Source of the DNA: Caulobacter flavus
GTDB taxonomy: Bacteria > Pseudomonadota > Alphaproteobacteria > Caulobacterales > Caulobacteraceae
Direction: 5' to 3'
Assembly: GCF_003722335.1 (NCBI RefSeq)
Contig: NZ_CP026100.1
Coordinates: forward strand, 3,756,001-3,820,000
DNA: 64,000 nt
Positions 8,662 to 16,554 of the stretch are shown here, in pieces. Below the pieces are notes generated by a model. It searched no databases. It had not been told where the DNA came from and saw only the letters and a program-made list of their open reading frames with translations. Position numbers and translations under genes: made by a program. Each line of letters begins with the position of its first letter. Within the stretch, counting starts at the first letter, position 1.

Positions 8662-9009
8662 GTGACGGTGACGATCTACGGCATCAAGGCCTGCGACACG
8701 ATGAAGAAGGCCCGCGCCTGGCTCGACGAGCACGGCGTGGCCTACGCCTTCCACGACTACAAGGTCTCGGGCGCCGACCGCGCCGACGTCGAGCGCTGGG
8801 TCGCGCAACTGGGCTGGGAAACGGTGCTGAATCGCGCCGGCACGACCTTCCGCAAGCTGCCCGACGCCGACAAGGTCGGCGTCGACGCGGGCAAGGCGGT
8901 CGAACTGATGCTGGCCCAGCCCTCGATGATCAAGCGACCGATCCTCGACGTCGACGGCAAGCTGCTGGCGGGCTTCAAACCCGATCAGTATACGGCCATT
9001 CTCGCCTGA
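8662..9009 (+). CDS. ArsC/Spx-family protein (YffB-like)
   Basis: A 115-residue thioredoxin-fold protein. The single active-site cysteine is Cys11 in the motif YGIKACDTMKKAR, followed by the KLPDADK and MIKRPILD segments typical of the ArsC/YffB/Spx superfamily. The CDTMKKA variant and size fit the YffB branch, whose members bind glutathione, rather than a true arsenate reductase. The GTG at 8662 is chosen because family similarity starts there; the upstream in-frame extension is unrelated. The divergent heme oxygenase starts 128 bases away. Confidence 0.85.
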   Translation: MTVTIYGIKACDTMKKARAWLDEHGVAYAFHDYKVSGADRADVERWVAQLGWETVLNRAGTTFRKLPDADKVGVDAGKAVELMLAQPSMIKRPILDVDGKLLAGFKPDQYTAILA

Positions 9010-9126
9010 CGAGCGAAACGCCGCTTGCGCGATTGACGCGAGTTGGAGAACTTTGGGGCGACAAGGACCGCGTCCAGCGGCTAAGTCTAGAGGAAACGGC
9101 CGGTTCGTCCGGCGGCAGGGCATTGA

Positions 9127-9804
9127 GTGGGCGTGACTTCGGGGCTTCCCTACGATCTGGCGATCTTTGATTTCGACGGCACGCTGGCCGACAGCGGCGC
9201 CGTGGTGCTGAAGCTCGTCAACCCGATGGCCAGGATGTACGGCTTCAAGAGCGTCACCGACGAGGAAGTCGAGATGCTGCGCGGCCGTCCCAATCGCGAG
9301 ATCATCAAGTACCTGGGCGTCTCGGCCTGGAAGATCCCGATCATCGCCGCCCACGGCAAGAAGCTGATGGCCGCCGAGATCGGCTCGATCGGTCTGTTCC
9401 CGGGCGTTCCGGATATGCTCAAGGCCCTCTCGGCCGGCGGTGTGCGCCTGGCCGTGGTCAGCTCCAACAGCGAAGCCACGATCCGCACTGTGCTGGGTCC
9501 CGACCTGGCCAAGCTGATCGACCACTATGGCTGCGGCGCCTCGCTGTTCGGCAAGGCCAAGAAGTTCACCAAGGTCATCAAGACCGCCCGGGTGAAGCCG
9601 GGCCGGGTGATCTCGATCGGCGACGAGACCCGCGACATCGACGCGGCCAACGCCCTGGGCCTGGCCTCGGGCGCCGTCACCTGGGGTTACGCCACCCGAC
9701 AGCTGCTGGTCGACCACGCGCCGACCGTGCTGCTGGACGCCGTCGACGACATCGTCGCCAGCCTGGCCCCGCAGCGCGCCGTCGCGGCCGTCGCCACGGC
9801 CTGA
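9127..9804 (+). CDS. HAD-superfamily hydrolase, phosphoglycolate phosphatase-like
   Basis: A 225-residue HAD phosphatase. Motif I is FDFDGTLADS with nucleophile Asp15 and acid/base Asp17; motif II is VVSSNS; the lysine motif region is KTARVKPGRVISIGDETRDIDAA, which also contains motif IV (GDETRD). The helical cap sits between motifs I and II (about residues 25-95). Closest in layout to Gph/PgmB-type phosphatases; the substrate is not known. The start codon is a GTG. It is preceded by a 117-base intergenic region. Confidence 0.85.
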   Translation: MGVTSGLPYDLAIFDFDGTLADSGAVVLKLVNPMARMYGFKSVTDEEVEMLRGRPNREIIKYLGVSAWKIPIIAAHGKKLMAAEIGSIGLFPGVPDMLKALSAGGVRLAVVSSNSEATIRTVLGPDLAKLIDHYGCGASLFGKAKKFTKVIKTARVKPGRVISIGDETRDIDAANALGLASGAVTWGYATRQLLVDHAPTVLLDAVDDIVASLAPQRAVAAVATA

Positions 9805-9919
9805 TCTCCCTTACGAAAGTTTCATCTCGGCCGGCGCCTCCAAACGGCGCCGTCGAAGCCTCTTCCCTGTACGAGACGAAAGCGACAGGCTCTCGTCGGA
9901 CTTTCGAGGGGAACGAGTC

Positions 9920-10315
9920 ATGGAAGACATTCTGGTCCCGCTGGGCTTTTTCGCGATGATCGCCGCCATCGTGCTGGTGCCCACGTGGTTGAAGGCCCGC
10001 AACAAGCACGAAATGCAGGCGACGGTCCGCACCGCGATCGAGAAGGGACAGGCTCTGCCGCCCGAACTGGTCGACGCGATGACCAAGGACATCAAGCCGC
10101 CGAAGGAATCCACCGCGGTGCGCGATATCCGCGCCGGGGTGATCCTGATCGCCATCGGCGCCGGCCTGGCCGTCATGGGCCTGATTCTGGGTCAGCGCCA
10201 CGACGAGGCCTTCCACCCGCTGCTCGGCGCGGCCGCCATTCCCGCCCTGATCGGCATCGCCTACGTGGTTCTCAGCTTCTTCAACCCCAACAAGGGTTAC
10301 CGGCCGGACGCCTGA
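9920..10315 (+). CDS. DUF6249-type membrane protein
   Basis: A 131-residue protein with an N-terminal membrane helix (residues about 6-24), a cytoplasmic helical stretch rich in charged residues (RNKHEMQATVRTAIEKGQ, LPPELVDAM), and two more membrane helices (about 66-87 and 95-116). This layout matches the DUF6249 family, whose function is unknown. AGGGGAACGAG precedes the ATG. It is 33 bases upstream of an ECF sigma factor gene and most likely in the same operon, which suggests a role in sensing or controlling that sigma factor. Confidence 0.78.
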   Translation: MEDILVPLGFFAMIAAIVLVPTWLKARNKHEMQATVRTAIEKGQALPPELVDAMTKDIKPPKESTAVRDIRAGVILIAIGAGLAVMGLILGQRHDEAFHPLLGAAAIPALIGIAYVVLSFFNPNKGYRPDA

Positions 10316-10348
10316 CGCAGGCGCTTGGGGGAAGAGGGGACTTTCATC

Positions 10349-10921
10349 ATGGGCATCGAACGCCCGCCCACCACCGGTCACGATGTCGAGCTGGCGGCCC
10401 TGGCCGCCACCGGCGACCGCCGGGCCTACGGGGAGCTCGTGCGACGGCACGGCTCGTCCGTGAGAGGCCTGCTGCGTCGCCTGGGCGCCGATTCGGCCAG
10501 CGCCGACGACATCGCCCAGGACGCGTTCCTCGTCGGCTTCGAGCAGATCGCCGACTATCGCGGCGAGGGCGCCTTCGGCGGCTGGATCAAGAAGACCGCC
10601 GCGCGGCTCTACCTGCGCAAGGTCAAGCGCGACTCGCGCCTGATCTTCTCGGACGCCGCGCCGGAGGAGCCGCCGCCCGCAGTTTCCGGCGACGCCCCGG
10701 GCGACCGGCTGGATCTCGACGAGGCGCTCAAGGCGCTTTCGCATGGCGAGCGGCTTTGCGTTTCGCTCTGCTACGGCGCGGACTGGTCTCATGCGGAGGC
10801 CGCCGAGGCCTTGAACATCCCGATCGGCACGGTCAAATCCCATGTCAAACGTGGTCTGGATAAACTCAGGGCGAGGTTGGCGCCCACGGACGTTTCGGCG
10901 CGGAGGGAAGGTCATGGTTGA
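10349..10921 (+). CDS. ECF-family RNA polymerase sigma factor
   Basis: A 190-residue sigma-70 family protein of the extracytoplasmic-function type. Region 2 runs from about residue 22 (RAYGELVRRHGSSVRGLLRR) through DIAQDAFLVGF; region 4 contains LSHGERLCVSLCYGADWSHA and the recognition helix near IPIGTVKSHVKRG. The ATG at 10349 has GAGGGGAC eight bases upstream; the upstream TTG in the same frame would put that Shine-Dalgarno inside the gene. The last eight bases overlap the next gene, the usual arrangement of a sigma factor with its anti-sigma factor. Confidence 0.93.
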   Translation: MGIERPPTTGHDVELAALAATGDRRAYGELVRRHGSSVRGLLRRLGADSASADDIAQDAFLVGFEQIADYRGEGAFGGWIKKTAARLYLRKVKRDSRLIFSDAAPEEPPPAVSGDAPGDRLDLDEALKALSHGERLCVSLCYGADWSHAEAAEALNIPIGTVKSHVKRGLDKLRARLAPTDVSARREGHG

Positions 10922-11294
10922 TCGCGACTTCGATGCGCAGCTTGCTCGGCTGTTCGCAGAGCCGCCGGCGCTTGCGGACGCGGAGGCCTTTCACCAGCGG
11001 GTCGAGCGTCGGCTGGACCGGGGCTGGGCGCTGCGTCGCCTGGCGATCGGCGCGGCCGGCGGCGTCGCCGGTCTGATCGCGGTCGGGCAACTGATCGCCA
11101 GCCGTTTCGCCACCGACCTGCGGGCGGCCTCCAGCGAGGGCGTCTCGACCGTCGACCTGGGCGTCGACAGGGTGATGGACCAGGTGAATCAGTTCGTCGC
11201 CACGCCGGCCAGCGTAGAAACCCTTTGGCTCGGCGCCGCTCTTGCGGCTATCGCTCTGGCCTTCGCCGTCACCCGACTGGTCGAAGAGTTCTAA
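10914..11294 (+). CDS. Small two-helix membrane protein, candidate anti-sigma factor
   Basis: A 126-residue protein with a short cytoplasmic N-terminus (about residues 1-42, acidic start then AFHQRVERRLDRGW), a membrane helix (about 45-66), a 30-40 residue periplasmic loop and a second membrane helix (about 101-120) ending VTRLVEEF. It overlaps the ECF sigma gene by eight bases and has GGAGGGAAGG upstream. No zinc-binding anti-sigma motif is present, so the anti-sigma role rests only on position, size and topology. The ATG at 10914 is the first with a ribosome-binding site. Confidence 0.6.
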   Translation: MVDRDFDAQLARLFAEPPALADAEAFHQRVERRLDRGWALRRLAIGAAGGVAGLIAVGQLIASRFATDLRAASSEGVSTVDLGVDRVMDQVNQFVATPASVETLWLGAALAAIALAFAVTRLVEEF

Positions 11295-11348
11295 TCCGGA
11301 GGCGGCCCCGCCGCGCTCCGGGCGTCCGCAATAGAGCCGGAGCGAAGC

Positions 11349-12176
11349 TTGTCCGCCCATCGTCAGGAGACGGTCCGCCGTCTCGCCGCCCCCGATATCG
11401 CCGCCCGCAAGGGCGGCGTTCCGATCGTCTGTCTCACCGCCTACACCGCCCCGGTGGCGGCCGCCCTGGACGACGCCTGCGACGTCCTGCTGGTCGGCGA
11501 CTCGCTGGGCATGGTGGTGCACGGCCTGCCCAACACCGTCGGCGTGACCATGGAGATGATGATCCTGCACGGCCAGGCGGTCATGCGCGGCTCGAAAAAG
11601 GCCATGGTCGTGGTCGACATGCCGTTCGGCTCGTACGAGGGCGCGCCCGAGGAGGCCTACGCCAACGCCGTCCGCATCATGAAGGAGACGGGCGCCCAGG
11701 CGGTGAAGGTCGAGAGCGGCCCGACCGTGCCCGACACCATTCGCTATCTCGTCGATCGCGGGGTGCCGGTCATGGGCCATGTGGGCCTGCGTCCGCAGGC
11801 GGTGCTGGTCGACGGCGGCTTCAAGGCCAAGGGCCGCGACGAGGAAGGCCGCCAGAAGATCCTGGCCGAGGCCCGCGCCACCGCCGAGGCCGGCGCCTTC
11901 GCCGTGGTCGTCGAGGGCGTCGCCGAGGCCCTGGCCCGCGAGATCACGCAGGTCATCGCCCCGCCGACCATCGGCATCGGCGCCTCGGCCGGCTGCGACG
12001 GCCAGGTGCTGGTCAGCGACGACATGCTGGGCCTGTTCGACTGGACGCCCAAGTTCGTCCGCCGCTACGCCGACCTGAAGGGCGCGATCGAGAAGGCCGC
12101 GGCCGACTACGCCCGCGACGTCAAGGACCGCAGCTTCCCGGGACCCGCCGAGACCTACTACGCCAAGAAGGACTGA
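11349..12176 (+). CDS. panB: PanB, ketopantoate hydroxymethyltransferase
   Basis: A 275-residue TIM-barrel enzyme that transfers a hydroxymethyl group from 5,10-methylene-THF to ketoisovalerate, the first committed step of pantothenate and hence CoA and ACP synthesis. Visible family motifs are [28 protein letters not shown] (metal and substrate site), [21 protein letters not shown] and [15 protein letters not shown]. It begins at a TTG with GGAG seven bases upstream. No panC is next to it. Confidence 0.96.
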   Translation: MSAHRQETVRRLAAPDIAARKGGVPIVCLTAYTAPVAAALDDACDVLLVGDSLGMVVHGLPNTVGVTMEMMILHGQAVMRGSKKAMVVVDMPFGSYEGAPEEAYANAVRIMKETGAQAVKVESGPTVPDTIRYLVDRGVPVMGHVGLRPQAVLVDGGFKAKGRDEEGRQKILAEARATAEAGAFAVVVEGVAEALAREITQVIAPPTIGIGASAGCDGQVLVSDDMLGLFDWTPKFVRRYADLKGAIEKAAADYARDVKDRSFPGPAETYYAKKD

Positions 12177-12254
12177 TCGCGGAGCGACCGAGGGGGAGGC
12201 GCTGGCGTCGGCCGATCCATTGTCGATAGCCTTTCAAACCCCGGTTCCCCGCCG

Positions 12255-12281
12255 TTGCGGCGGCGGCGGACACGCTATAGG
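12255..12281 (+). promoter_or_regulatory. Possible promoter before the TPR-bamB operon
   Basis: TTGCGG at 12255-12260 and GCTATAGG ending at 12281 resemble the Caulobacter housekeeping promoter (TTGAC-like box and GCTANAWC). The 15-base spacer is short, and the region is GC-repeat rich, so this is tentative. It would give a leader of about 110 bases before the GTG at 12399. Confidence 0.35.
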
Positions 12282-12398
12282 TTCGCCGCCTGCGTCGCGG
12301 CCCGCGCCCCGACTCCTGATGTTTTCAACCTTGCGTCGTCCGGAACCGTCCGGGAGCGGCGCCCCGGCGCCGCCGGCGCCCGTACTGGAGCCTCGTTC

Positions 12399-13148
12399 GT
12401 GGTCGATGTGTTTGACGAGGTCGAAGAGCAGCTTCGCTCCGACCGCTACAAGACCTTCGCGCTGAAGTCGCTGCCCGTCCTGGGCGCGGTCGCCGCGATC
12501 GCGGTTCTGGGCGTGGGCGGCTGGTGGGGCTGGACCGCCTACGAGAGCAACCGCGCCAACAAGGCGTCGGAAGCCGTCCAGGCGACCCTCGAGGCCTACG
12601 AGAAGGAAGGCCCCGCCAAGGCCTTCACCGAGTTCGAGAAGTTGTCGAAGGAAGGCAACGCCGCGTATCGCGCCCTGGCCTTCATGCAGATGGGCGGCAT
12701 CCGCCTGGACGAGGGCAAGACCAAGGAAGCCGTCGGTTATTTCGACGAAGCGGCCAAGATTGCTCCCGATCCTGTCATGGGTGACATAGCGCGCCTCAAA
12801 TCCGCCTTCGCGCTCATGGACACGGCTCCTTATCAGGAGATCGAGTCGAGGCTGACCCCGTTGACCGGCGAGAAGAGCCCTTACCGCGTGCAGGCCAAGG
12901 AAGCCCTGGCGTTCGCCAAGCTCCAGGCCGGCAAGACGGCCGAGGCGCGCGGCGACTTCGTCGTCCTCTCGCTGCTCTCGGACGGCTCGGACGACACCCG
13001 CCAGCGCGCCCAGGCCGCGATCCAGATGATCGATTCCGGCTCGGCCAAGGCCCTGCCGGCCGCCGTCAAGGCCGCCGCCGCGCTGCCGCCGCCGGTCCAA
13101 CTCGCGCCCGGCCAGCTGCCGCCGGGCCTGCAACCCCAAGCTCAATGA
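12399..13148 (+). CDS. YfgM-like membrane-anchored TPR protein
   Basis: A 249-residue protein with a cytoplasmic N-terminus (VVDVFDEVEEQLRSDRYKTF), one membrane helix (about residues 27-47) and a periplasmic TPR domain (AYRALAFMQMGGIRLDEGKT, EAVGYFDEAAKIAPDPV and further helices), ending in a Pro/Gln-rich tail. This matches the YfgM family, an accessory partner of the SecYEG translocon and periplasmic chaperones; it is commonly adjacent to bamB, as here. The GTG at 12399 has CTGGAG upstream; the longer upstream frame is low-complexity. Its stop overlaps bamB by four bases. Confidence 0.85.
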   Translation: MVDVFDEVEEQLRSDRYKTFALKSLPVLGAVAAIAVLGVGGWWGWTAYESNRANKASEAVQATLEAYEKEGPAKAFTEFEKLSKEGNAAYRALAFMQMGGIRLDEGKTKEAVGYFDEAAKIAPDPVMGDIARLKSAFALMDTAPYQEIESRLTPLTGEKSPYRVQAKEALAFAKLQAGKTAEARGDFVVLSLLSDGSDDTRQRAQAAIQMIDSGSAKALPAAVKAAAALPPPVQLAPGQLPPGLQPQAQ

Positions 13149-14572
13149 GCCACCGACCCATGACTCTGAAGCGTTCCCTGCTGCTCGCCGCGATGATGTC
13201 GGCCGCGGTGTCGGTGACCGGTTGCTCGACGGTGTCGAAGCTCAACCCCTTCGGCAAGGACGACAAGAACAAGGCCACCGCCAGCCAAGGCCAGCGTATC
13301 TCGGTCATCGCCTTCGACCAGAAGGTCGAGGCGGCTGACGGCCTGAAGGGCGTCGACTTCTTCCTGCCCGAACCGCAGCCCCAGGCTGATTGGCGCCTGC
13401 CGGGCGGCAGCCCCGAGCAGTCGGTCGAGCACGTCGCCGCCGGCAAGGACTTCGAGATCGCCTGGCGCAAGGGCTTCGGCCAGAAGGCCAACCGCACCTT
13501 CCACATCACCGCCAACCCGGTTTCGGCCGAGGGCAAGATCTTCGTGCTCGACGGCGAGGCCAAGGTCTCGGCGCTCGACGCCGTCACGGGCGAGACCCTG
13601 TGGCGCAAGGACCTGCGTCCGGCCCGCCAGCCGGGCAAGCGCGGCTTCATGGGCATCGGCGGCCGCAAGGACGACACCCGCGGCTTCGGCGGCGGCGTGG
13701 CCTACGCCGACGGCAAGCTCTACGTCTCGTCGGGCTTCCGCTTCGTGGCCCAGCTTGACGCGGCCACCGGCAAGGAAAACTGGCGCCAGGCCACCAGCAC
13801 GCCGGTCCACGCCGCGCCGACCGTGGCCGACGGCCGCGTCTTCGTGGTCTCGACCGACAACGAACTGCTGACCTACTCGGCCGCCGACGGCGCGCCGGGC
13901 TGGACCTATCAGGCCCTGATCGAGCCGGCCCGCATCCTGGGCGGTTCGAGCCCGGCCATCAGCGGCGACACCGTCGTCGCCGGCTTCGCCTCGGGCGAAC
14001 TGGTGGCGCTGCGCACCGGTAACGGCAACGACCTGTGGAGCGAGGCCCTCAGCCGCGCCAGCCGCACCAACGCCCTGTCGGAAATCCGCGACATCGCCGG
14101 CCGCCCGGTGATCTACAAGGGCGACGTCTACGCCGTCAGCCACTCGGGCGTGTTCGCCGCCACCGATCTGCGCACCGGCCAGGCCCGCTGGACCCTGCCG
14201 GTCACGGCCATCACCACGCCCTGGCCCGCCGGCGACGTGGTCTACGTGGTCGACAAGGCCGGCCAGGTGATCTGCGCCTCGCGCGATGGCGGCCAGGTCC
14301 ACTGGATCCGCGACCTCAACGAGACCGACAAGCTTTCCAAGAAGCAGAAGAAGAAGCTGGCCAAGCGTCCGCGCATCTGGTCCAGCCCGATCCTGGCTTC
14401 GGGCCGCCTGATCACGGTGTCCAGCTACGGCGAGGCCGTGGCCCTGAACCCCAAGACCGGCGCCACGGAAAAGACCCTGAAGATCGGCGCGCCGGTGCTG
14501 CTGGCCCCGATCGCCGTGGGCGACAAGATCTATGTCACCACCGACGACGCCGACCTGATCGCCATCCGCTGA
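13145..14572 (+). CDS. bamB: BamB-like outer membrane assembly lipoprotein
   Basis: A 475-residue lipoprotein with a lipobox SVTGC (Cys27 becomes lipidated) and a beta propeller built of PQQ-type blades, seen as repeated DAVTGETLWRKDL, DAATGKENWRQ, RTGNGNDLWSEA and RTGQARWTLPV motifs. BamB supports the BamA barrel-insertion complex. The protein is about 80 residues longer than the enterobacterial one; part of the extra length is an insert with a Lys-rich segment (KKQKKKLAKR) near residue 395. It is coupled to the YfgM-like gene, as in many proteobacteria, and followed by a terminator hairpin. Confidence 0.9.
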   Translation: MSHRPMTLKRSLLLAAMMSAAVSVTGCSTVSKLNPFGKDDKNKATASQGQRISVIAFDQKVEAADGLKGVDFFLPEPQPQADWRLPGGSPEQSVEHVAAGKDFEIAWRKGFGQKANRTFHITANPVSAEGKIFVLDGEAKVSALDAVTGETLWRKDLRPARQPGKRGFMGIGGRKDDTRGFGGGVAYADGKLYVSSGFRFVAQLDAATGKENWRQATSTPVHAAPTVADGRVFVVSTDNELLTYSAADGAPGWTYQALIEPARILGGSSPAISGDTVVAGFASGELVALRTGNGNDLWSEALSRASRTNALSEIRDIAGRPVIYKGDVYAVSHSGVFAATDLRTGQARWTLPVTAITTPWPAGDVVYVVDKAGQVICASRDGGQVHWIRDLNETDKLSKKQKKKLAKRPRIWSSPILASGRLITVSSYGEAVALNPKTGATEKTLKIGAPVLLAPIAVGDKIYVTTDDADLIAIR

Positions 14573-14622
14573 TCCGATCCGGTGCTCTTCGGAGCTCCGG
14601 CTGAACTCGTAACCTGTCCCGG

Positions 14623-14662
14623 GCCCGGGCTGGCGAATCGCCAGCCCGGGCTTGTTGCTTTG
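14623..14662 (+). terminator. Rho-independent terminator after bamB
   Basis: GCCCGGGCTGGC and its exact complement GCCAGCCCGGGC flank a five-base GAATC loop (14623-14651), followed by the T-rich stretch TTGTTGCTTT. It lies 51 bases after the bamB stop and separates it from der. Confidence 0.85.
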
Positions 14663-14693
14663 CCGGGACCCGAAAAATCGACTACTGACCCCT

Positions 14694-16493
14694 ATGCCTT
14701 TGAAACTCGCCATCGTCGGCCGCCCCAATGTGGGCAAGTCCACGCTGTTCAACCGCCTCGCCGGCAAGAAGCTGGCCCTGGTCGACGACCAGCCCGGGGT
14801 CACGCGTGACCGCCGGTTCGCGCACGGTCGCCTCGGCGACCTCGATCTGGAACTGATCGACACCGCCGGCTTCGAGGACGTCACCGACGAGAGCCTGGAG
14901 GCGCGCATGCGCGCCCAGACCGAGCTGGCCATCGACGAGGCCGACGTCGCGCTGTTCGTGTTCGACGCCCGCGAGGGCCTGACGCCGCTCGACAAGATCT
15001 TCGCCGAGATGCTGCGCCGCCGGAACAAGCCGGTCGTGGTCGCCGCCAACAAGTCGGAAGGCAAGCAGGCCGAGATCGGCGCCGCCGAGGCTCACCGCCT
15101 GGGCCTGGGAGCGCCGATCCCGATCAGCGGCGAGCACGGCGAGGGCATGGCCGACCTCTATGCGGCCCTCCTGGCGGTGACGCCGGAGGAGCTACAGGAA
15201 GAGTTCGAGGACTACGACGACGACACCAAGCCGATCAAGATCGCGATCATCGGCCGTCCGAACGCCGGCAAGTCGACCCTGGTCAACCGCCTGATCGGCG
15301 AGCAGCGTCTGCTGACCGGCCCGGAAGCCGGCATCACTCGCGATTCGATCTCGGTCGACTGGACCTGGGACGGCCGCAAGATCCGCCTGGTCGACACCGC
15401 CGGCCTGCGCAAGAAGGCCAAGGTCAACGAGAAGCTCGAGAAGCTCTCGACCCAGGACACCATCCGCTCGATGACCTTCGCCGAGGTCGTGCTGCTGGTG
15501 ATGGACGCCACCCATCCGTTCGAGACCCAGGACCTGCAGATCGCCGACCTGGCCGAGCGGGAAGGGCGCTGCGTCGTCTTCGTGCTGGCCAAGTGGGACC
15601 TGATCGAGGACCCGGGCCAGATCCTCAAGGAGTTCAACGAGCACGCCGAACGCATGCTGCCGCAGCTGCGCGGCGCGCCGGTGGTGGCCCTGTCGGGGGA
15701 AACCGGCAAGGGCGTCGAGCGCCTGATGCCGGCCGTGATCAAGACGCACCGCGACTGGTCGACCAAGGTCAAGACCCGCGACCTGAACGACTGGCTGCAG
15801 ATGGCCATGCAGCGCCACCCGCCGCCCTCGGTGGGCGGCAAGCGAGTCAAGCCGAAGTACATGGCCCAGACCAAGGCCCGTCCGCCGACGTTCGTGCTGT
15901 TCTCCAGTCGCGCCGACCAGATGCCCGACCACTACCGTCGCTATCTGGTCAACAGCCTGCGCGAAAGCTTCGACCTGCCGGGCGTGCCGCTGCGCATCAC
16001 CATCAAGTCGGGCGCCAACCCCTATGCCGAGCCCGAGCAGGGGCATGTCGTCCGCGGCAAACGAGCCTTCGAAAAGAAGGAAGCCGAGAAGGCGCGCCTG
16101 AAGGCCTCGCGCAACACGGTCAAGAAATCGGCCCAGAGGGCGGCGCTGCTGGCCGAAGCGGCGGCTGATACCGCCGCGGACGCCCCTGGCGAGGCCGGCG
16201 CGCCCAAGGCCGCTACCAGCAAGGCGGTCGCCGTGAAGGCTGGCGCCCGCAAGGCGGCCCCGGTCAAGGCGAATGCCGGCAAGGTCGAGGCGCCCAAGGC
16301 CGACCCCGGCAAGGCGGCGGTCAAGTCGGTGAAGCCGCAGGGGCCCAAGGCCCAGAAGAAGGTCTCGACCACCCCGAGCTACAAGGTCGGGAGCAAGACC
16401 GCGGGCGGCAAGGCCGGCGGTCCGCGTCGTCCGGTGGCCGGCTCGCGCGTGGTGCGCGGTAACGCGCCCGGCGGCCGCCCGAAGGGCCGCTAG
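14694..16493 (+). CDS. der: Der (EngA), double-domain ribosome assembly GTPase with long basic tail
   Basis: A 599-residue GTPase required for 50S ribosome assembly. Two Era-like G domains are present: the first has GRPNVGKS (residues 9-16), DTAG and NKSE; the second has [16 protein letters not shown] and AKWD; a KH-like domain follows ([23 protein letters not shown]). Family members are usually 440-500 residues. Here an extra tail of roughly 140 residues, almost entirely Lys/Ala/Gly/Pro with repeated KA(P/A)KA-type units, follows the KH domain. The ATG at 14694 starts directly at the first G domain. Confidence 0.95.
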   Translation: MPLKLAIVGRPNVGKSTLFNRLAGKKLALVDDQPGVTRDRRFAHGRLGDLDLELIDTAGFEDVTDESLEARMRAQTELAIDEADVALFVFDAREGLTPLDKIFAEMLRRRNKPVVVAANKSEGKQAEIGAAEAHRLGLGAPIPISGEHGEGMADLYAALLAVTPEELQEEFEDYDDDTKPIKIAIIGRPNAGKSTLVNRLIGEQRLLTGPEAGITRDSISVDWTWDGRKIRLVDTAGLRKKAKVNEKLEKLSTQDTIRSMTFAEVVLLVMDATHPFETQDLQIADLAEREGRCVVFVLAKWDLIEDPGQILKEFNEHAERMLPQLRGAPVVALSGETGKGVERLMPAVIKTHRDWSTKVKTRDLNDWLQMAMQRHPPPSVGGKRVKPKYMAQTKARPPTFVLFSSRADQMPDHYRRYLVNSLRESFDLPGVPLRITIKSGANPYAEPEQGHVVRGKRAFEKKEAEKARLKASRNTVKKSAQRAALLAEAAADTAADAPGEAGAPKAATSKAVAVKAGARKAAPVKANAGKVEAPKADPGKAAVKSVKPQGPKAQKKVSTTPSYKVGSKTAGGKAGGPRRPVAGSRVVRGNAPGGRPKGR

Positions 16494-16508
16494 AGCGCGC
16501 GCCAGATC

Positions 16509-16534
16509 TGGAGCCTGCTGTCAGGCAGGCTCCA
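16509..16534. other. Hairpin between convergent der and mcp
   Basis: TGGAGCCTGC and GCAGGCTCCA form a perfect 10-bp stem with a six-base loop, in the 61-base gap between the convergent der and chemoreceptor genes. No T tract follows on either strand, so it may terminate weakly or protect the RNA ends. Confidence 0.5.
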
Positions 16535-16554
16535 GGACGCACCGGGGGAGGGGT

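Noticed and set aside
13142-15064. 640-codon minus-strand frame across bamB and der
   Set aside because: It spans two unrelated, clearly identified plus-strand genes and the terminator between them; composition is that of a shadow frame.
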